A stretch of 64,000 bases of DNA, taken from the NCBI RefSeq assembly GCF_007829815.1, contig NZ_VIWT01000001.1:3061501-3125500 (forward strand), written 5' to 3'. Positions 34,479 to 42,681 of the stretch are shown here, in pieces. Within the stretch, counting starts at the first letter, position 1; the number at the start of each line of letters is the position of its first letter. This DNA comes from Kitasatospora viridis (GTDB lineage Bacteria; Actinomycetota; Actinomycetes; Streptomycetales; Streptomycetaceae). The position numbers and the translations under genes were made by a program. The notes below the pieces were generated by a model, which was given only the letters and a program-made list of their open reading frames with translations, made no database searches and was not told the DNA's origin.

Positions 34479-36613
34479 CCGAGGACCTCGTGCAGCGCCC
34501 TGACGACGCGGTCCTGCTCGCCCTCGGTCAGCTCGGGGTAGAGCGGCAGGCAGGCGTGCCGGTCGGCGAACTCCCGGGCCTGCGGGAACGCCCGGCCGCC
34601 GAACCCGGCGGCGAAGTACGGCTGGTCGCAGAGCAGCAGGTCGTAGACCTCGCCCGCGAGCGCGATCCCGTGCTCGGCCCGCAGCCGGGCCTTCAGCTCG
34701 GCGCGGTCCACACCCTCGTCCAGGTGGACGAGGTACTTGTACCAGCTGGTCGTGCTGCCCTCCGGCACCGGCTGCACCCGCAGCCCGGCCAGCCCGGCCA
34801 GCTGCTCGTCGTACCGGGCGGCCAGCCGGGCCCGGGCCGCGGTGCGCTCGGCGAAGCGGCGCAGCTGGGCCAGGCCGACGGCCGCGTGCACCTCGCTGAG
34901 CCGCCAGTTGCTGCCCAGGCTGTCGTGCAGGGTCGCGCCGGGACGCACCCGGCCGTGGTCGCGCAGCCGCAGGAACGCCTCGGTGCGCGCCGGGTCGGCC
35001 GCGGTGACCGCGCCGCCCTCCGCGCTGGTGAGCACCTTGGTCGGGTAGAACGAGTAGGTGCCGTAGTCGGCGATGCTGCCGGCCCGCTTGCCGCCGAGCG
35101 AGCTGCCGAAGGCGTGCGCGGCGTCCTCGATCACCGGGATGCCGCGCCGGTGGCACTCCTCGACCACCCGCGGCAGCAGCGGCGAGACGTACCCGCCGGT
35201 GTGCATCGCGATGACCGCGGCCACCGATCCGCCGTGCTGGTCCAGCCGTTCGCGCAGCGAGTCGGGGCAGAGCCCGAGGCCGTCCGGCTCCAGGTCGACG
35301 AAGTCGACCGACGCCCCGGCGCGCAGCGCGCCCGCCGCGGTCGCGATGAAGGTGTTGACCGGCACCAGCACGGTGCGGCCGGTCACCCCGATGTCCCGCA
35401 GCGCGATCTCCAGCGCGCTGGAGCCGGAGTCCACGGCGACCGTCGGGCCGCCGGCCCACGGGGCCAGCTCCGCCTCGAACCGGGCGACCAGCGGGCCGAT
35501 GGTGAGCACGCCCGAGTCCAGGGTCTGCTCGATCGCGGCGGTGACCTCCGCCCGGGCCGCCCGGGTGAAGCCGACCCGGATCGGCGCGACCGGGGGCGGG
35601 CCCTGCTCGTCGGCGGGCCCGTCCAGCACCCGCTTCAGGAAGCCGATCGCCTCCTCGACCCCGGTGCCGTGGCCCATCGGCAGGGCCAGCACCTCGGCCA
35701 GGCCGGCCGCGCCCGCGACCTGGTACAGCGCGCGGACGGTCTCGCCGGCCGCCGCCGAGTCGGCCGGCTCCAGCGCCTGGTCGGCCAGCCCGTACTGCAG
35801 GTGCAGCGGCGCGGGGGCCAGCGCGGCGAACAGCTCGGGCAGGTCGGCGTGCGCGGCCAGGCCCGGCAGCACGGAGGCGCCGTGGCCCAGGCCCAGCACC
35901 CGGTAACTGCCCAGGTGGCTGGCCACGCAGAGCGGCACCGGGCGCTCGGCGGCCAGCGCGGCGTGCAGCGCGACCGCGCCGCCGAGGCTGTGGCCGAACA
36001 GCGCGGTGCGGCCGGGCAGCGCGTGCGGGTGCCGCGGCAGCCAGTCCAGCACCCGCAGCGCGTCCCCCGCGAGCACGCCGAGCAGTGGACGGCCCTGCTG
36101 GCCGAGGAGTTGGGCCAGCAGCTCGGCCTCGTCCCGGCCGTGCAGCCGGGCCGGGTCGACGCAGCCCGCGAAGCCGTAGTCGAGGGTGAGGGTGAGGAAG
36201 CCGGCCCGGGCGAAGTGCTCGGCGACGTTGCGGTCCGGGTGGTCGGGCGGCACGGCGCCGGTGACCTGGTCCGGGACGGCGCCCCGGCCGGGGCAGACGA
36301 CGACCGCCGGCAGCCGCTCGGCGGTGCCGGCCGGGCGGGTCGCGATCACCCGGACGGTGTCCTCGGGCCCGCCCAGCAGGTACTCCTCGCGGACCAGGCC
36401 GCCGGCCTCCCGCGCGGCCACCAGCCGGGCCCCGGTGCCCGCCACCGGGTCGAGGCCGGCCCCGCCGAGCCGGCGGACGGCGCCGCGGACCTCCCGGCGC
36501 CAGGCCTCGAACTCCGCGGCCCGCTCGGGCAGCGGCCGGGGCCCGGCCGCCGTGAGCCGGGCCCAGCGTCCCGTCGCCCGCCCGGTGGCCACCGGCTCAG
36601 ACGAAGTCCGCAT
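34475..36613 (-). CDS. Fusion: alpha/beta-hydrolase plus DegT/DnrJ/EryC1 aminotransferase
   Basis: A 712-residue two-domain protein. Residues about 75-330 are a dienelactone-hydrolase-like alpha/beta-hydrolase with nucleophile S209 in GHSLGG and plausible D278 and H315. Residues about 345-712 are a DegT/DnrJ/EryC1/StrS PLP aminotransferase with EDAAHAFGS (D497) and the PLP Lys K526 in SFYPTKVLTSAEGG. The aminotransferase half normally aminates keto sugars or cyclitols. The hydrolase may cleave an ester or thioester of the same substrate. I found no frameshift at the junction. ATG at 36613 lies within the radical SAM gene's end; the stop overlaps the LuxC-like start. Confidence 0.9.
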   Translation of the reverse strand: MRTSSEPVATGRATGRWARLTAAGPRPLPERAAEFEAWRREVRGAVRRLGGAGLDPVAGTGARLVAAREAGGLVREEYLLGGPEDTVRVIATRPAGTAERLPAVVVCPGRGAVPDQVTGAVPPDHPDRNVAEHFARAGFLTLTLDYGFAGCVDPARLHGRDEAELLAQLLGQQGRPLLGVLAGDALRVLDWLPRHPHALPGRTALFGHSLGGAVALHAALAAERPVPLCVASHLGSYRVLGLGHGASVLPGLAAHADLPELFAALAPAPLHLQYGLADQALEPADSAAAGETVRALYQVAGAAGLAEVLALPMGHGTGVEEAIGFLKRVLDGPADEQGPPPVAPIRVGFTRAARAEVTAAIEQTLDSGVLTIGPLVARFEAELAPWAGGPTVAVDSGSSALEIALRDIGVTGRTVLVPVNTFIATAAGALRAGASVDFVDLEPDGLGLCPDSLRERLDQHGGSVAAVIAMHTGGYVSPLLPRVVEECHRRGIPVIEDAAHAFGSSLGGKRAGSIADYGTYSFYPTKVLTSAEGGAVTAADPARTEAFLRLRDHGRVRPGATLHDSLGSNWRLSEVHAAVGLAQLRRFAERTAARARLAARYDEQLAGLAGLRVQPVPEGSTTSWYKYLVHLDEGVDRAELKARLRAEHGIALAGEVYDLLLCDQPYFAAGFGGRAFPQAREFADRHACLPLYPELTEGEQDRVVRALHEVLG

Positions 36614-37802
36614 GCAGCGTCCTCGGGATCTCGATCTGGTAGGAGCTGAGCGCCTCGTCCAGGTTGATGTGGCCGCGCCGCAGCCACTCCAGCAGCTCGT
36701 TCTGCGGCCGGTAGAAGCAGGACTTGCACAGGTCGGTGCGGCTCGGGTTGGAGGCCTCCCACTCGGCGCGCTTGCCGCCCTCCAGGACCTGCAGGTAGCC
36801 GTCCTCCAGCACGTTGCCGATCAGGTAACGGCTGTTCAGGTGGACCTGCGGGCAGGGGTACAGGTTGCCGTCGGCGCCGACCGCCGTGACGAACCGGCTG
36901 TAGTGGCAGTGCTCGAAGTCGCCCTCGACCTCCTCGACCTGGTCCATCGCGCCGCGGTCCAGCTTGGGGATGGAGACCTCGAAGGAGTCGGTGCTCAGGG
37001 CCGCCACGTCGTCCAGCGCCGCGGAGATCTCGGCCATCTGCTCGTCGACGGTCTGGTGGCCCAGCGCGGAGTAGAACTCCGGCTCGAAGCGCACGTAGTG
37101 GGCGCCGGAGCGGCCGGCCAGCTCGGCGGCCGCGCGGACCTCGGTGTGGTTCTCCGCGGTGATCACGTAGTTGAAGCCCACCCGGAAGTCCGGGTCGACC
37201 GCCGCCTCGCGCAGCGTGCGCGGGGTGTTCTCGAAGGTCGGGAAGGTGTCGTCGCGGTCGCGGGTGATCCGCTTGAAGTTGTCCTCGGAGCCCGCGTTGA
37301 GCCCGATCCGCACCCAGGTGTGGGTCCGGGCGATGCAGTCGGCGATCTTCGGGTCGGAGAGCCGCGAGCCGTTGGTGATCAGCCCGATGCGCAGGCCGGC
37401 CTCGTGCGCGGCCTCGCAGATCTCGACGTACCCGGGGTGGATGGTGCACTCGCCGCTGCCGCAGAAGGTGACGGCCCGCCCGCCGGTGGCGGCGAACTCC
37501 CGCATCAGCCGGATCGCCGCGTCGGTCTTGATGGAGTCCTTGAAGGAGAAGCGGTCGTAGAACTGCTCCTCGTTCGGCGAGTGGAAGTTGCAGAAGTTGC
37601 AGCGCATGTTGCAGGCGCCCATGATCCCGATGCGCATGTGGATCGGGCGGAACTCCTCGCCGGCGGCGAAGGCCCGGACCAGGTCCGGGTGGGCCAGTAC
37701 CTTGTTCGGCGCGTGCGCCTCGTCGAGCGACACGATCGGCAGGCCCTCGCGGTTGCTGGGCCGGGCGATGTCGTAGAGCCGTAGGTCTCGGGAATCGGTC
37801 AC
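36597..37802 (-). CDS. Radical SAM enzyme with SPASM/twitch-like C-terminus
   Basis: A 401-residue radical S-adenosylmethionine enzyme. The 4Fe-4S motif is C64-xxx-C68-xx-C71 (CNMRCNFC). C-terminal cysteines C299, C317, C359 and C362 could bind an auxiliary cluster, as in twitch/SPASM enzymes such as the dehydrogenase BtrN or peptide modifiers. No RRE or precursor peptide is seen, so a small-molecule substrate is more likely. The GTG at 37802 is fixed by AGGAGG 7 nt upstream. It is the first gene of the long minus-strand operon and is read from the operator region 38013-38066. Confidence 0.87.
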   Translation of the reverse strand: MTDSRDLRLYDIARPSNREGLPIVSLDEAHAPNKVLAHPDLVRAFAAGEEFRPIHMRIGIMGACNMRCNFCNFHSPNEEQFYDRFSFKDSIKTDAAIRLMREFAATGGRAVTFCGSGECTIHPGYVEICEAAHEAGLRIGLITNGSRLSDPKIADCIARTHTWVRIGLNAGSEDNFKRITRDRDDTFPTFENTPRTLREAAVDPDFRVGFNYVITAENHTEVRAAAELAGRSGAHYVRFEPEFYSALGHQTVDEQMAEISAALDDVAALSTDSFEVSIPKLDRGAMDQVEEVEGDFEHCHYSRFVTAVGADGNLYPCPQVHLNSRYLIGNVLEDGYLQVLEGGKRAEWEASNPSRTDLCKSCFYRPQNELLEWLRRGHINLDEALSSYQIEIPRTLHADFV

Positions 37803-38260
37803 TGGAATCCTCCTCGCGGCGGGCCCGGAAAATCGGCATTTCGGTGCGGACGCCGTCGTCGTCGACGGTGCGTCGCGCCCGTGCCGGTCGGAACGGAACG
37901 ACGTGCCACGCCTGTTGGAGCGGCGCTGATTTCACGGGTTCGCGTTTCGAGCAGGCCAATCATGCCCCAAGCTCCGAGCACTGGGAAGGCGTGTTCCACG
38001 GGCTGGGAATTATCAGTCAGGGGTTATGTATAAGCCCTGACTGATCGTTCATAAGTCCTGGCTGATATTCCGTTGGAAGAGGGCTGGAGAGGAGTCGGGA
38101 GAGCCTTTCATAATGCGCAACTTATGTGTCCGAACCATCGGCCGAAATGACCTTGCAGTGATCGAGTGTTTCCGCCAAACTCGTGCCCGGCGAACTCGCG
38201 CCGGCAAAACCCCTGCCCGGCGCGTCGGCAAATGCACTGATGCAACCCCGGGAGAGCAGA
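37803..38260. promoter_or_regulatory. Divergent 458-bp region between the two main arms, no gene
   Basis: No credible gene. It separates the radical SAM operon and the aminotransferase operon and must contain both promoters. The AT-rich part (about 38005-38115) carries the inverted and direct repeats described at 38013-38066. I could not assign -35/-10 boxes with confidence. Confidence 0.6.
38013..38066. promoter_or_regulatory. Putative operator: inverted repeat overlapping direct repeats
   Basis: TCAGTCAGGG (38013-38022) and CCCTGACTGA (38035-38044) form perfect 10-bp arms around a 12-bp AT-rich spacer. ATAAGCCCTGACTGAT (38030-38045) recurs as ATAAGTCCTGGCTGAT (38051-38066), 14 of 16 identical and 21 bp apart, about two helical turns. 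This suggests a dimeric regulator controlling both arms. No regulator gene with an obvious match is nearby. Confidence 0.6.
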
Positions 38261-39664
38261 ATGACCAAGGATTTGAAGTCCCTGGCTTACGACCACCTGT
38301 GGTTGCATTTCACCGACATGGAGTCGTACCGCCGGCCCGGCGTGCCGGTCGTGGTGCGCGGCGAAGGGGCCCGGATCCAGGACCTGGAGGGCCGCGAGTA
38401 CCTGGACGCGCTCTCCGGCCTGCTGGTGGTCCAGGCCGGGCACGGCCGCGAGGAGCTCGCCGAGGCCGCCGCCCGGCAGGCGCGCCAGCTCGCCTACTTC
38501 CCGCTCTGGGGCCACGCCCACCCGCAGGCGATCGAACTGGCCGAGCGGCTCGCCGCCCACGCTCCGGGCGACCTGAACAAGGTCTTCTTCACCACCGGCG
38601 GCAGCGAGGCCGTGGAGACCGCCTGGAAGCTGGCCAAGCAGTACTTCAAGCTGGTCGGCAAGCCGCTCAAGCACAAGATCCTCAGCCGCACCATGGCCTA
38701 CCACGGCACCACCCAGGGCGCGCTGTCGATCACCGGGATCCCGGACGCCAAGAAGCTCTTCGAGCCGCTGGTGCCGGGCGCCCGCCGGATCCCCAACACC
38801 GACCTCTACCGGGCCGCCGAGGTCACCGGGGTGGCCGAACTCGCCGACGACCCCGAGCGGTTCGGGCGCTGGGCGGCCGACCAGGTGGAGCGGGTCATCC
38901 TGGCCGAGGGCGCGGACACCGTCGCCGCGGTGATCGTCGAGCCGGTGCAGAACTCCGGCGGCTGCCTGCCGCCGCCGCCCGGCTACTTCCGGCGGCTGCG
39001 CGAGATCTGCGACGCGCACGACGTGCTGCTCGTCTCGGACGAGGTGATCTGCGCCTTCGGCCGGCTCGGCACCATGTTCGGCTGCGAGAAGTTCGACTAC
39101 GTGCCCGACATCATCACCTGCGCCAAGGGCATGACCTCCGGCTACTCGCCGATCGGCGCGGCGATCGTCTCCGACCGGGTGGCCGCCCCGTTCTACCGGC
39201 GCGGCGGGTACTTCCCGCACGGCTACACCTTCGGCGGCCACCCGGTCTCCTCCGCGGTCGCGCTGGCCAACCTCGACCTCTTCGAGCGCGAGGACCTGCT
39301 GGGCAACGTGCGCCGCAACGAGCCGGTGCTGCGCGGCAGCCTGGAGGGCCTGCTGGACATCCCGATCGTCGGCGACGTCCGCGGCGACGGGTACTTCTAC
39401 GGCATCGAGCTGGTCCGCGACCGGGAGACCCGGGAGCCGTTCACCGCCGAGGAGCGCGAGCTGCTGCTGGCCGGGCCCGGCGGTCTCTCTGAGCAGCTCT
39501 GGGAGTCGGGCCTGTACTGCCGGGCCGACGACCACGGCGAGCCGGTGATCCAGCTCGCCCCGCCGCTGATCTGCGGCCCCGAGGAGTTCGGCTTCATCGA
39601 GCAGGTGCTGCGCACGGCGATCACCGCCACCTGGAAGCGGTTCGAAAGCGCGCGGGAGCGATGA
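38261..39664 (+). CDS. Class III (omega) PLP aminotransferase
   Basis: A 467-residue fold-type I aminotransferase of the acetylornithine/omega-amino acid group. PLP-binding features are TTGGSEAVE (residues 111-119), the D260 in LLVSDEVICAFGR and the Schiff-base Lys K289 in TCAKGMTSGY. It moves an amino group between a ketone or aldehyde and an amine such as Ala or a terminal diamine. ATG at 38261 is chosen over earlier in-frame ATGs because GGGAG lies 6-7 nt upstream. It heads the plus-strand operon and overlaps the next gene (ATGA). Confidence 0.92.
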   Translation: MTKDLKSLAYDHLWLHFTDMESYRRPGVPVVVRGEGARIQDLEGREYLDALSGLLVVQAGHGREELAEAAARQARQLAYFPLWGHAHPQAIELAERLAAHAPGDLNKVFFTTGGSEAVETAWKLAKQYFKLVGKPLKHKILSRTMAYHGTTQGALSITGIPDAKKLFEPLVPGARRIPNTDLYRAAEVTGVAELADDPERFGRWAADQVERVILAEGADTVAAVIVEPVQNSGGCLPPPPGYFRRLREICDAHDVLLVSDEVICAFGRLGTMFGCEKFDYVPDIITCAKGMTSGYSPIGAAIVSDRVAAPFYRRGGYFPHGYTFGGHPVSSAVALANLDLFEREDLLGNVRRNEPVLRGSLEGLLDIPIVGDVRGDGYFYGIELVRDRETREPFTAEERELLLAGPGGLSEQLWESGLYCRADDHGEPVIQLAPPLICGPEEFGFIEQVLRTAITATWKRFESARER

Positions 39665-40968
39665 GCGCCAGTCCCGGGGCGAGCCACCTGGAGCAGGTGG
39701 CCGCCGCCTGGACCGCGGCCTTCGACGGGGTGCGGCACCCGGATTCGGCGAACTTCTTCGACCTCGGCGGCACCTCGCAGCAACTGCTGCGGGTGGTGGC
39801 CGAGTTGCGCGAGCTGCCGGCCGGCGGTCAGGTCACCGCCCAGGACCTCTACCGGCACCCGACGATCCGGGCCCTGGCGGACGCCCTGGCGGCCCGCACC
39901 GGGCCGGCGGCCGGTCCGGACGGCCCGACCGGGCCGAGGACGCCGGCCGCGGTCGGCCCGGGCGACACGATCCGGATCGTCAGCCCCGGCTTCCCGACGC
40001 TGGCCCACCTCCCCGACCGCGCCGGCCGGGCGGTGGCCGCGCTGGAGGCGCTCGGCTTCGCCGTCGGCTTCGGCGAGCACGCCTTCGCCATGTCGCCGGA
40101 CGGCCTGACGGCCGGCCCGGCGCGGCAGCGCGCCGCCGACATCATGGCGGCCTTCGAGGACCCCGGGGTGGACGCGATCCTGGTGTCCGACGCCGGGGAG
40201 GGCAGCCGGGAGCTGCTGCCGCTGCTCGACGCGCGGGTCATCGCCCGCAACCCCAAGCCCTTCGTCGGCTTCTGCGACACCGCCTTCCTCCAGCACTACC
40301 TGGCGCTGGAGGCCGGGCTCGGCTCGGCCTACGGCTGCTCGCTGATGGTGCACCTGGGCGACGTCGGCGGGCCGATGCCGGAGACCACCGACCACCTGGT
40401 GCGCACCCTGGCCGGCCTGCCGCTGGAGTTGCGGCCGGTCGCCTCCCGGTCCCGCCCGCTGACCACCTGGTTCGATCCGGACGTCGAGGGCTCGCGGCGG
40501 GTGCGCGACGTGCCGGGCGGCTGGCACTGGGCCAGGGGCGGGGTCGCGAGCGGACCGCTGTTCGGCGGTGAGGTGTCGCAACTCGCGGACATCGTCAAGG
40601 AGTTCGGCCTCAGCTACGACGGGGCCGTGGTCTTCGTGGATATCACCGAGGAGCACACCACGCCGCCGCTGTGGCTGCTCGGCCGGCTGTTCCGCGAGGT
40701 CGACCTGACCGGGGCCGCCGCTCTGGTGATCGGGGCCGACCCGCAGAGCGATCCGGCGGTGTGGGCCCGTCAGGTGTCCGCCCTGCTGGACCGGTTCGTC
40801 CCCGGCACCTCGTTCCCGGTGCTGGTGAACGCGGACATCTGCCACCTGGCGCCGTGCTGGACGGTGCCGTTCGGCGAGCCCGCCGTCCTGGACGAGAGCC
40901 GCGGCCTGCTCTTCCCCCGCCGAGCCCACCCCGTCACGTCGAGCACGTCAAGGAGCGCGGATGTCTGA
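39661..40968 (+). CDS. Carrier domain fused to S66 (LD-carboxypeptidase/MccF-like) domain with Cys nucleophile
   Basis: A 435-residue fusion. Residues 1-80 are a carrier domain with pantetheine Ser39 in FFDLGGTSQQLL. Residues about 100-425 match peptidase family S66: IRIVSPGFP, AFEDPGVDAILVSDAGEG, KPFVGFCD, GPLFGGEVSQL and the His site NADICHLAPCWTVPFGEPA (H395). The family's Ser nucleophile is Cys (C205) here, and the usual Glu appears as Asp326. S66 enzymes cut amide bonds; a Cys next to a built-in carrier suggests acyl transfer or thioester processing instead. Flanked by ATGA overlap upstream and the carrier gene overlapping downstream. Confidence 0.82.
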   Translation: MSASPGASHLEQVAAAWTAAFDGVRHPDSANFFDLGGTSQQLLRVVAELRELPAGGQVTAQDLYRHPTIRALADALAARTGPAAGPDGPTGPRTPAAVGPGDTIRIVSPGFPTLAHLPDRAGRAVAALEALGFAVGFGEHAFAMSPDGLTAGPARQRAADIMAAFEDPGVDAILVSDAGEGSRELLPLLDARVIARNPKPFVGFCDTAFLQHYLALEAGLGSAYGCSLMVHLGDVGGPMPETTDHLVRTLAGLPLELRPVASRSRPLTTWFDPDVEGSRRVRDVPGGWHWARGGVASGPLFGGEVSQLADIVKEFGLSYDGAVVFVDITEEHTTPPLWLLGRLFREVDLTGAAALVIGADPQSDPAVWARQVSALLDRFVPGTSFPVLVNADICHLAPCWTVPFGEPAVLDESRGLLFPRRAHPVTSSTSRSADV

Positions 40969-41209
40969 CCCCGGCGACGAACTGGAGGCGTCCCTGACGG
41001 CGATCTGGCGCCGCTGCCTGGCGGTCGACCGGGTCGGCCCGGACGACGACTTCCTCGACCTGGGCGGCGACTCGCTGGGCGCGCTCGCCGTCCTCGCGGA
41101 GCTGGAGCTCGCGCACGGGGTGCCGGTCGACGTGTTCGAGCTGATGATGGCGCCGACCGTGCGCGAGCTGGCCGCCGTGGTGCGGGCCAAGTCGGTGGGC
41201 GGACCGTGA
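40961..41209 (+). CDS. Free-standing carrier protein
   Basis: An 82-residue carrier with pantetheine Ser38 in FLDLGGDSLGAL. Its ATG lies inside the end of the S66 fusion gene and its stop overlaps the next GTG start (GTGA). The AMP-binding enzymes at 41206 and 42678 are the natural candidates to load it, or it accepts an acyl group from the carrier-S66 fusion. It is a separate carrier from those at 5311 and 27994, so up to three free tethering sites exist. Confidence 0.9.
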   Translation: MSDPGDELEASLTAIWRRCLAVDRVGPDDDFLDLGGDSLGALAVLAELELAHGVPVDVFELMMAPTVRELAAVVRAKSVGGP

Positions 41210-42681
41210 TCGACCTGCTGCGGGTCGGCGAGCACGGCCCGGACTCGACGGCGCTGGTCGTCGACGGGGAGCCGATCGGCCGTCAGGTGCTGGCCGGCCT
41301 GGCCGACTCGGTCGCGGCGGCCATGGCGAGCGACCGCAAGGCCGTGGTCTGGTGCGCCGGCGACCGCGACCTGTCGACCGTGCTCGGCTACCTGGGCGCC
41401 GTCCGGGCCGGGCACGCGGTGGCCTTCCTGCCCTGCGGGCAGGACCCGGTGAGCGCGCTGGCCATCCTGGACACCTACCGGCCCGAGTTCGTGGTGCCGA
41501 CCCCGTGGCTGGCCGGCCTGCTCGCCGGGCACGGCTACGCGCCGCGCGAGACCGGCACCGGCTGCGAGCTGTTCGCCCGCGGCCCGGGCGCCGGCGACCC
41601 GGGCGGGGAGGTCGCCGAGGACCTGCTGGTGCTGCTCAGCACCTCCGGCTCGACCGGCAGCGCCAAGGCCGCGAAGCTCTCGGCGCGGGCGGTCGCCGAC
41701 AGCACCGCCGCGATCACCGAGTCGCTGGCCATCGGCCCGGGCGACCGGGCGGCCACCAGCCTGCCGATCCGCTTCTCCTACGGCCTGTCCGTGCTCAACA
41801 CCCACCTGCGGGCCGGCGCCCCGGTGCTGCTGACCGCGGAGAACCCGTCCTCGCTGCGCCACTGGCAGGAGCTGGTCCGCGCCCGGGTGACCACCTTCTC
41901 GGCCGTGCCCACCACCTACCGCACGCTCGGCCCCGCCCACCAGCGGCTGTTCGCCGAGTCGGCGCTGACCACCATGACCACCTCGGGCGGCCGCCTGGAC
42001 CCGGCGGTGCAGGAGCGCTGGTGGCGGCTGCTGCGCGAGCGGCGGGGCCGCTTCCACCCGATGTACGGCCAGACGGAGTCGACCGCGCGGATCACCTGCA
42101 TGCGGCCCGAGGCGCTGCCGGAGCGGTTCGGCTCGGTCGGCACGGCCGTCCCCGGCGGGCGGGTCTGGATCGCCACCGACACCGCCACCGACACCGCCAC
42201 CGACACCGACACCGCCGGCTCAGCGGAGGACGGCGAGGGCGAGATCTGCTTCAGCGGCCCCGGCGTGATGTCGGGCTACGCCCTCGGCCGCTCCGACCTG
42301 GCCCGCTGCGGCCCGCCGCAGGCGGTGCTGCGCACCGGGGACCTCGGCCGGCTGGACGGCGGCTTCCTCTACGTGACCGGCCGGATCAAGCGGATCGCCA
42401 AGGTCTTCGGCTACCGCGCCAACCTCGACGAGCTGGAGGCCCGGCTCGACCAGTCGGGCGGCGAGCTGGCCGTCACCGCGACCGACGAGCGGGTCACCGT
42501 GCTGGTCACCGAGCCGGCCGACGAGGCGTGGGCGCAGGCCCAGCGGCGCGGCGTGGTCGAGCTGCTCGGCGTGCCCGACGCCTGCGTGCGGCTGCGCCGG
42601 ATCGCGGCCCTGCCGCGGACCCCGAACGGCAAGACCGACTACGCGGCGCTGGACCGGGAGCAGCGGGGTGAGCCGCGATGA
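41206..42681 (+). CDS. AMP-binding (ANL) acyl-activating enzyme 1
   Basis: A 491-residue adenylating enzyme. The AMP loop is LSTSGSTGSAKAAK, the A5-like motif is MYGQTESTAR, the hinge RTGDLGR then GRIKRIAKVFGYR, and the C-terminal Lys is in NGKTDY. The sequence lacks the FDxS core of amino-acid A domains, so an aryl or fatty acid is more likely than an amino acid. A Thr-Asp-Thr-Ala repeat (residues about 324-338) forms a loop. It is coupled on both sides (GTGA, ATGA) and probably loads the carrier at 40961. Confidence 0.85.
   Translation: MIDLLRVGEHGPDSTALVVDGEPIGRQVLAGLADSVAAAMASDRKAVVWCAGDRDLSTVLGYLGAVRAGHAVAFLPCGQDPVSALAILDTYRPEFVVPTPWLAGLLAGHGYAPRETGTGCELFARGPGAGDPGGEVAEDLLVLLSTSGSTGSAKAAKLSARAVADSTAAITESLAIGPGDRAATSLPIRFSYGLSVLNTHLRAGAPVLLTAENPSSLRHWQELVRARVTTFSAVPTTYRTLGPAHQRLFAESALTTMTTSGGRLDPAVQERWWRLLRERRGRFHPMYGQTESTARITCMRPEALPERFGSVGTAVPGGRVWIATDTATDTATDTDTAGSAEDGEGEICFSGPGVMSGYALGRSDLARCGPPQAVLRTGDLGRLDGGFLYVTGRIKRIAKVFGYRANLDELEARLDQSGGELAVTATDERVTVLVTEPADEAWAQAQRRGVVELLGVPDACVRLRRIAALPRTPNGKTDYAALDREQRGEPR
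42172..42207 (+). repeat. Three 12-bp tandem repeats inside the AMP-binding gene
   Basis: GCCACCGACACC occurs three times in frame, plus a partial copy to 42216, encoding an Ala-Thr-Asp-Thr repeat in a surface loop. It is a coding microsatellite, not a CRISPR array. Confidence 0.9.

Noticed and set aside
36597..37802. RiPP-maturing radical SAM enzyme
   Set aside because: No precursor peptide, RRE protein or peptidase is nearby; neighbours are small-molecule enzymes.
42172..42216. 12-bp tandem repeats as a regulatory element or array
   Set aside because: They are in frame inside an AMP-binding gene and encode a Thr/Asp/Ala loop.
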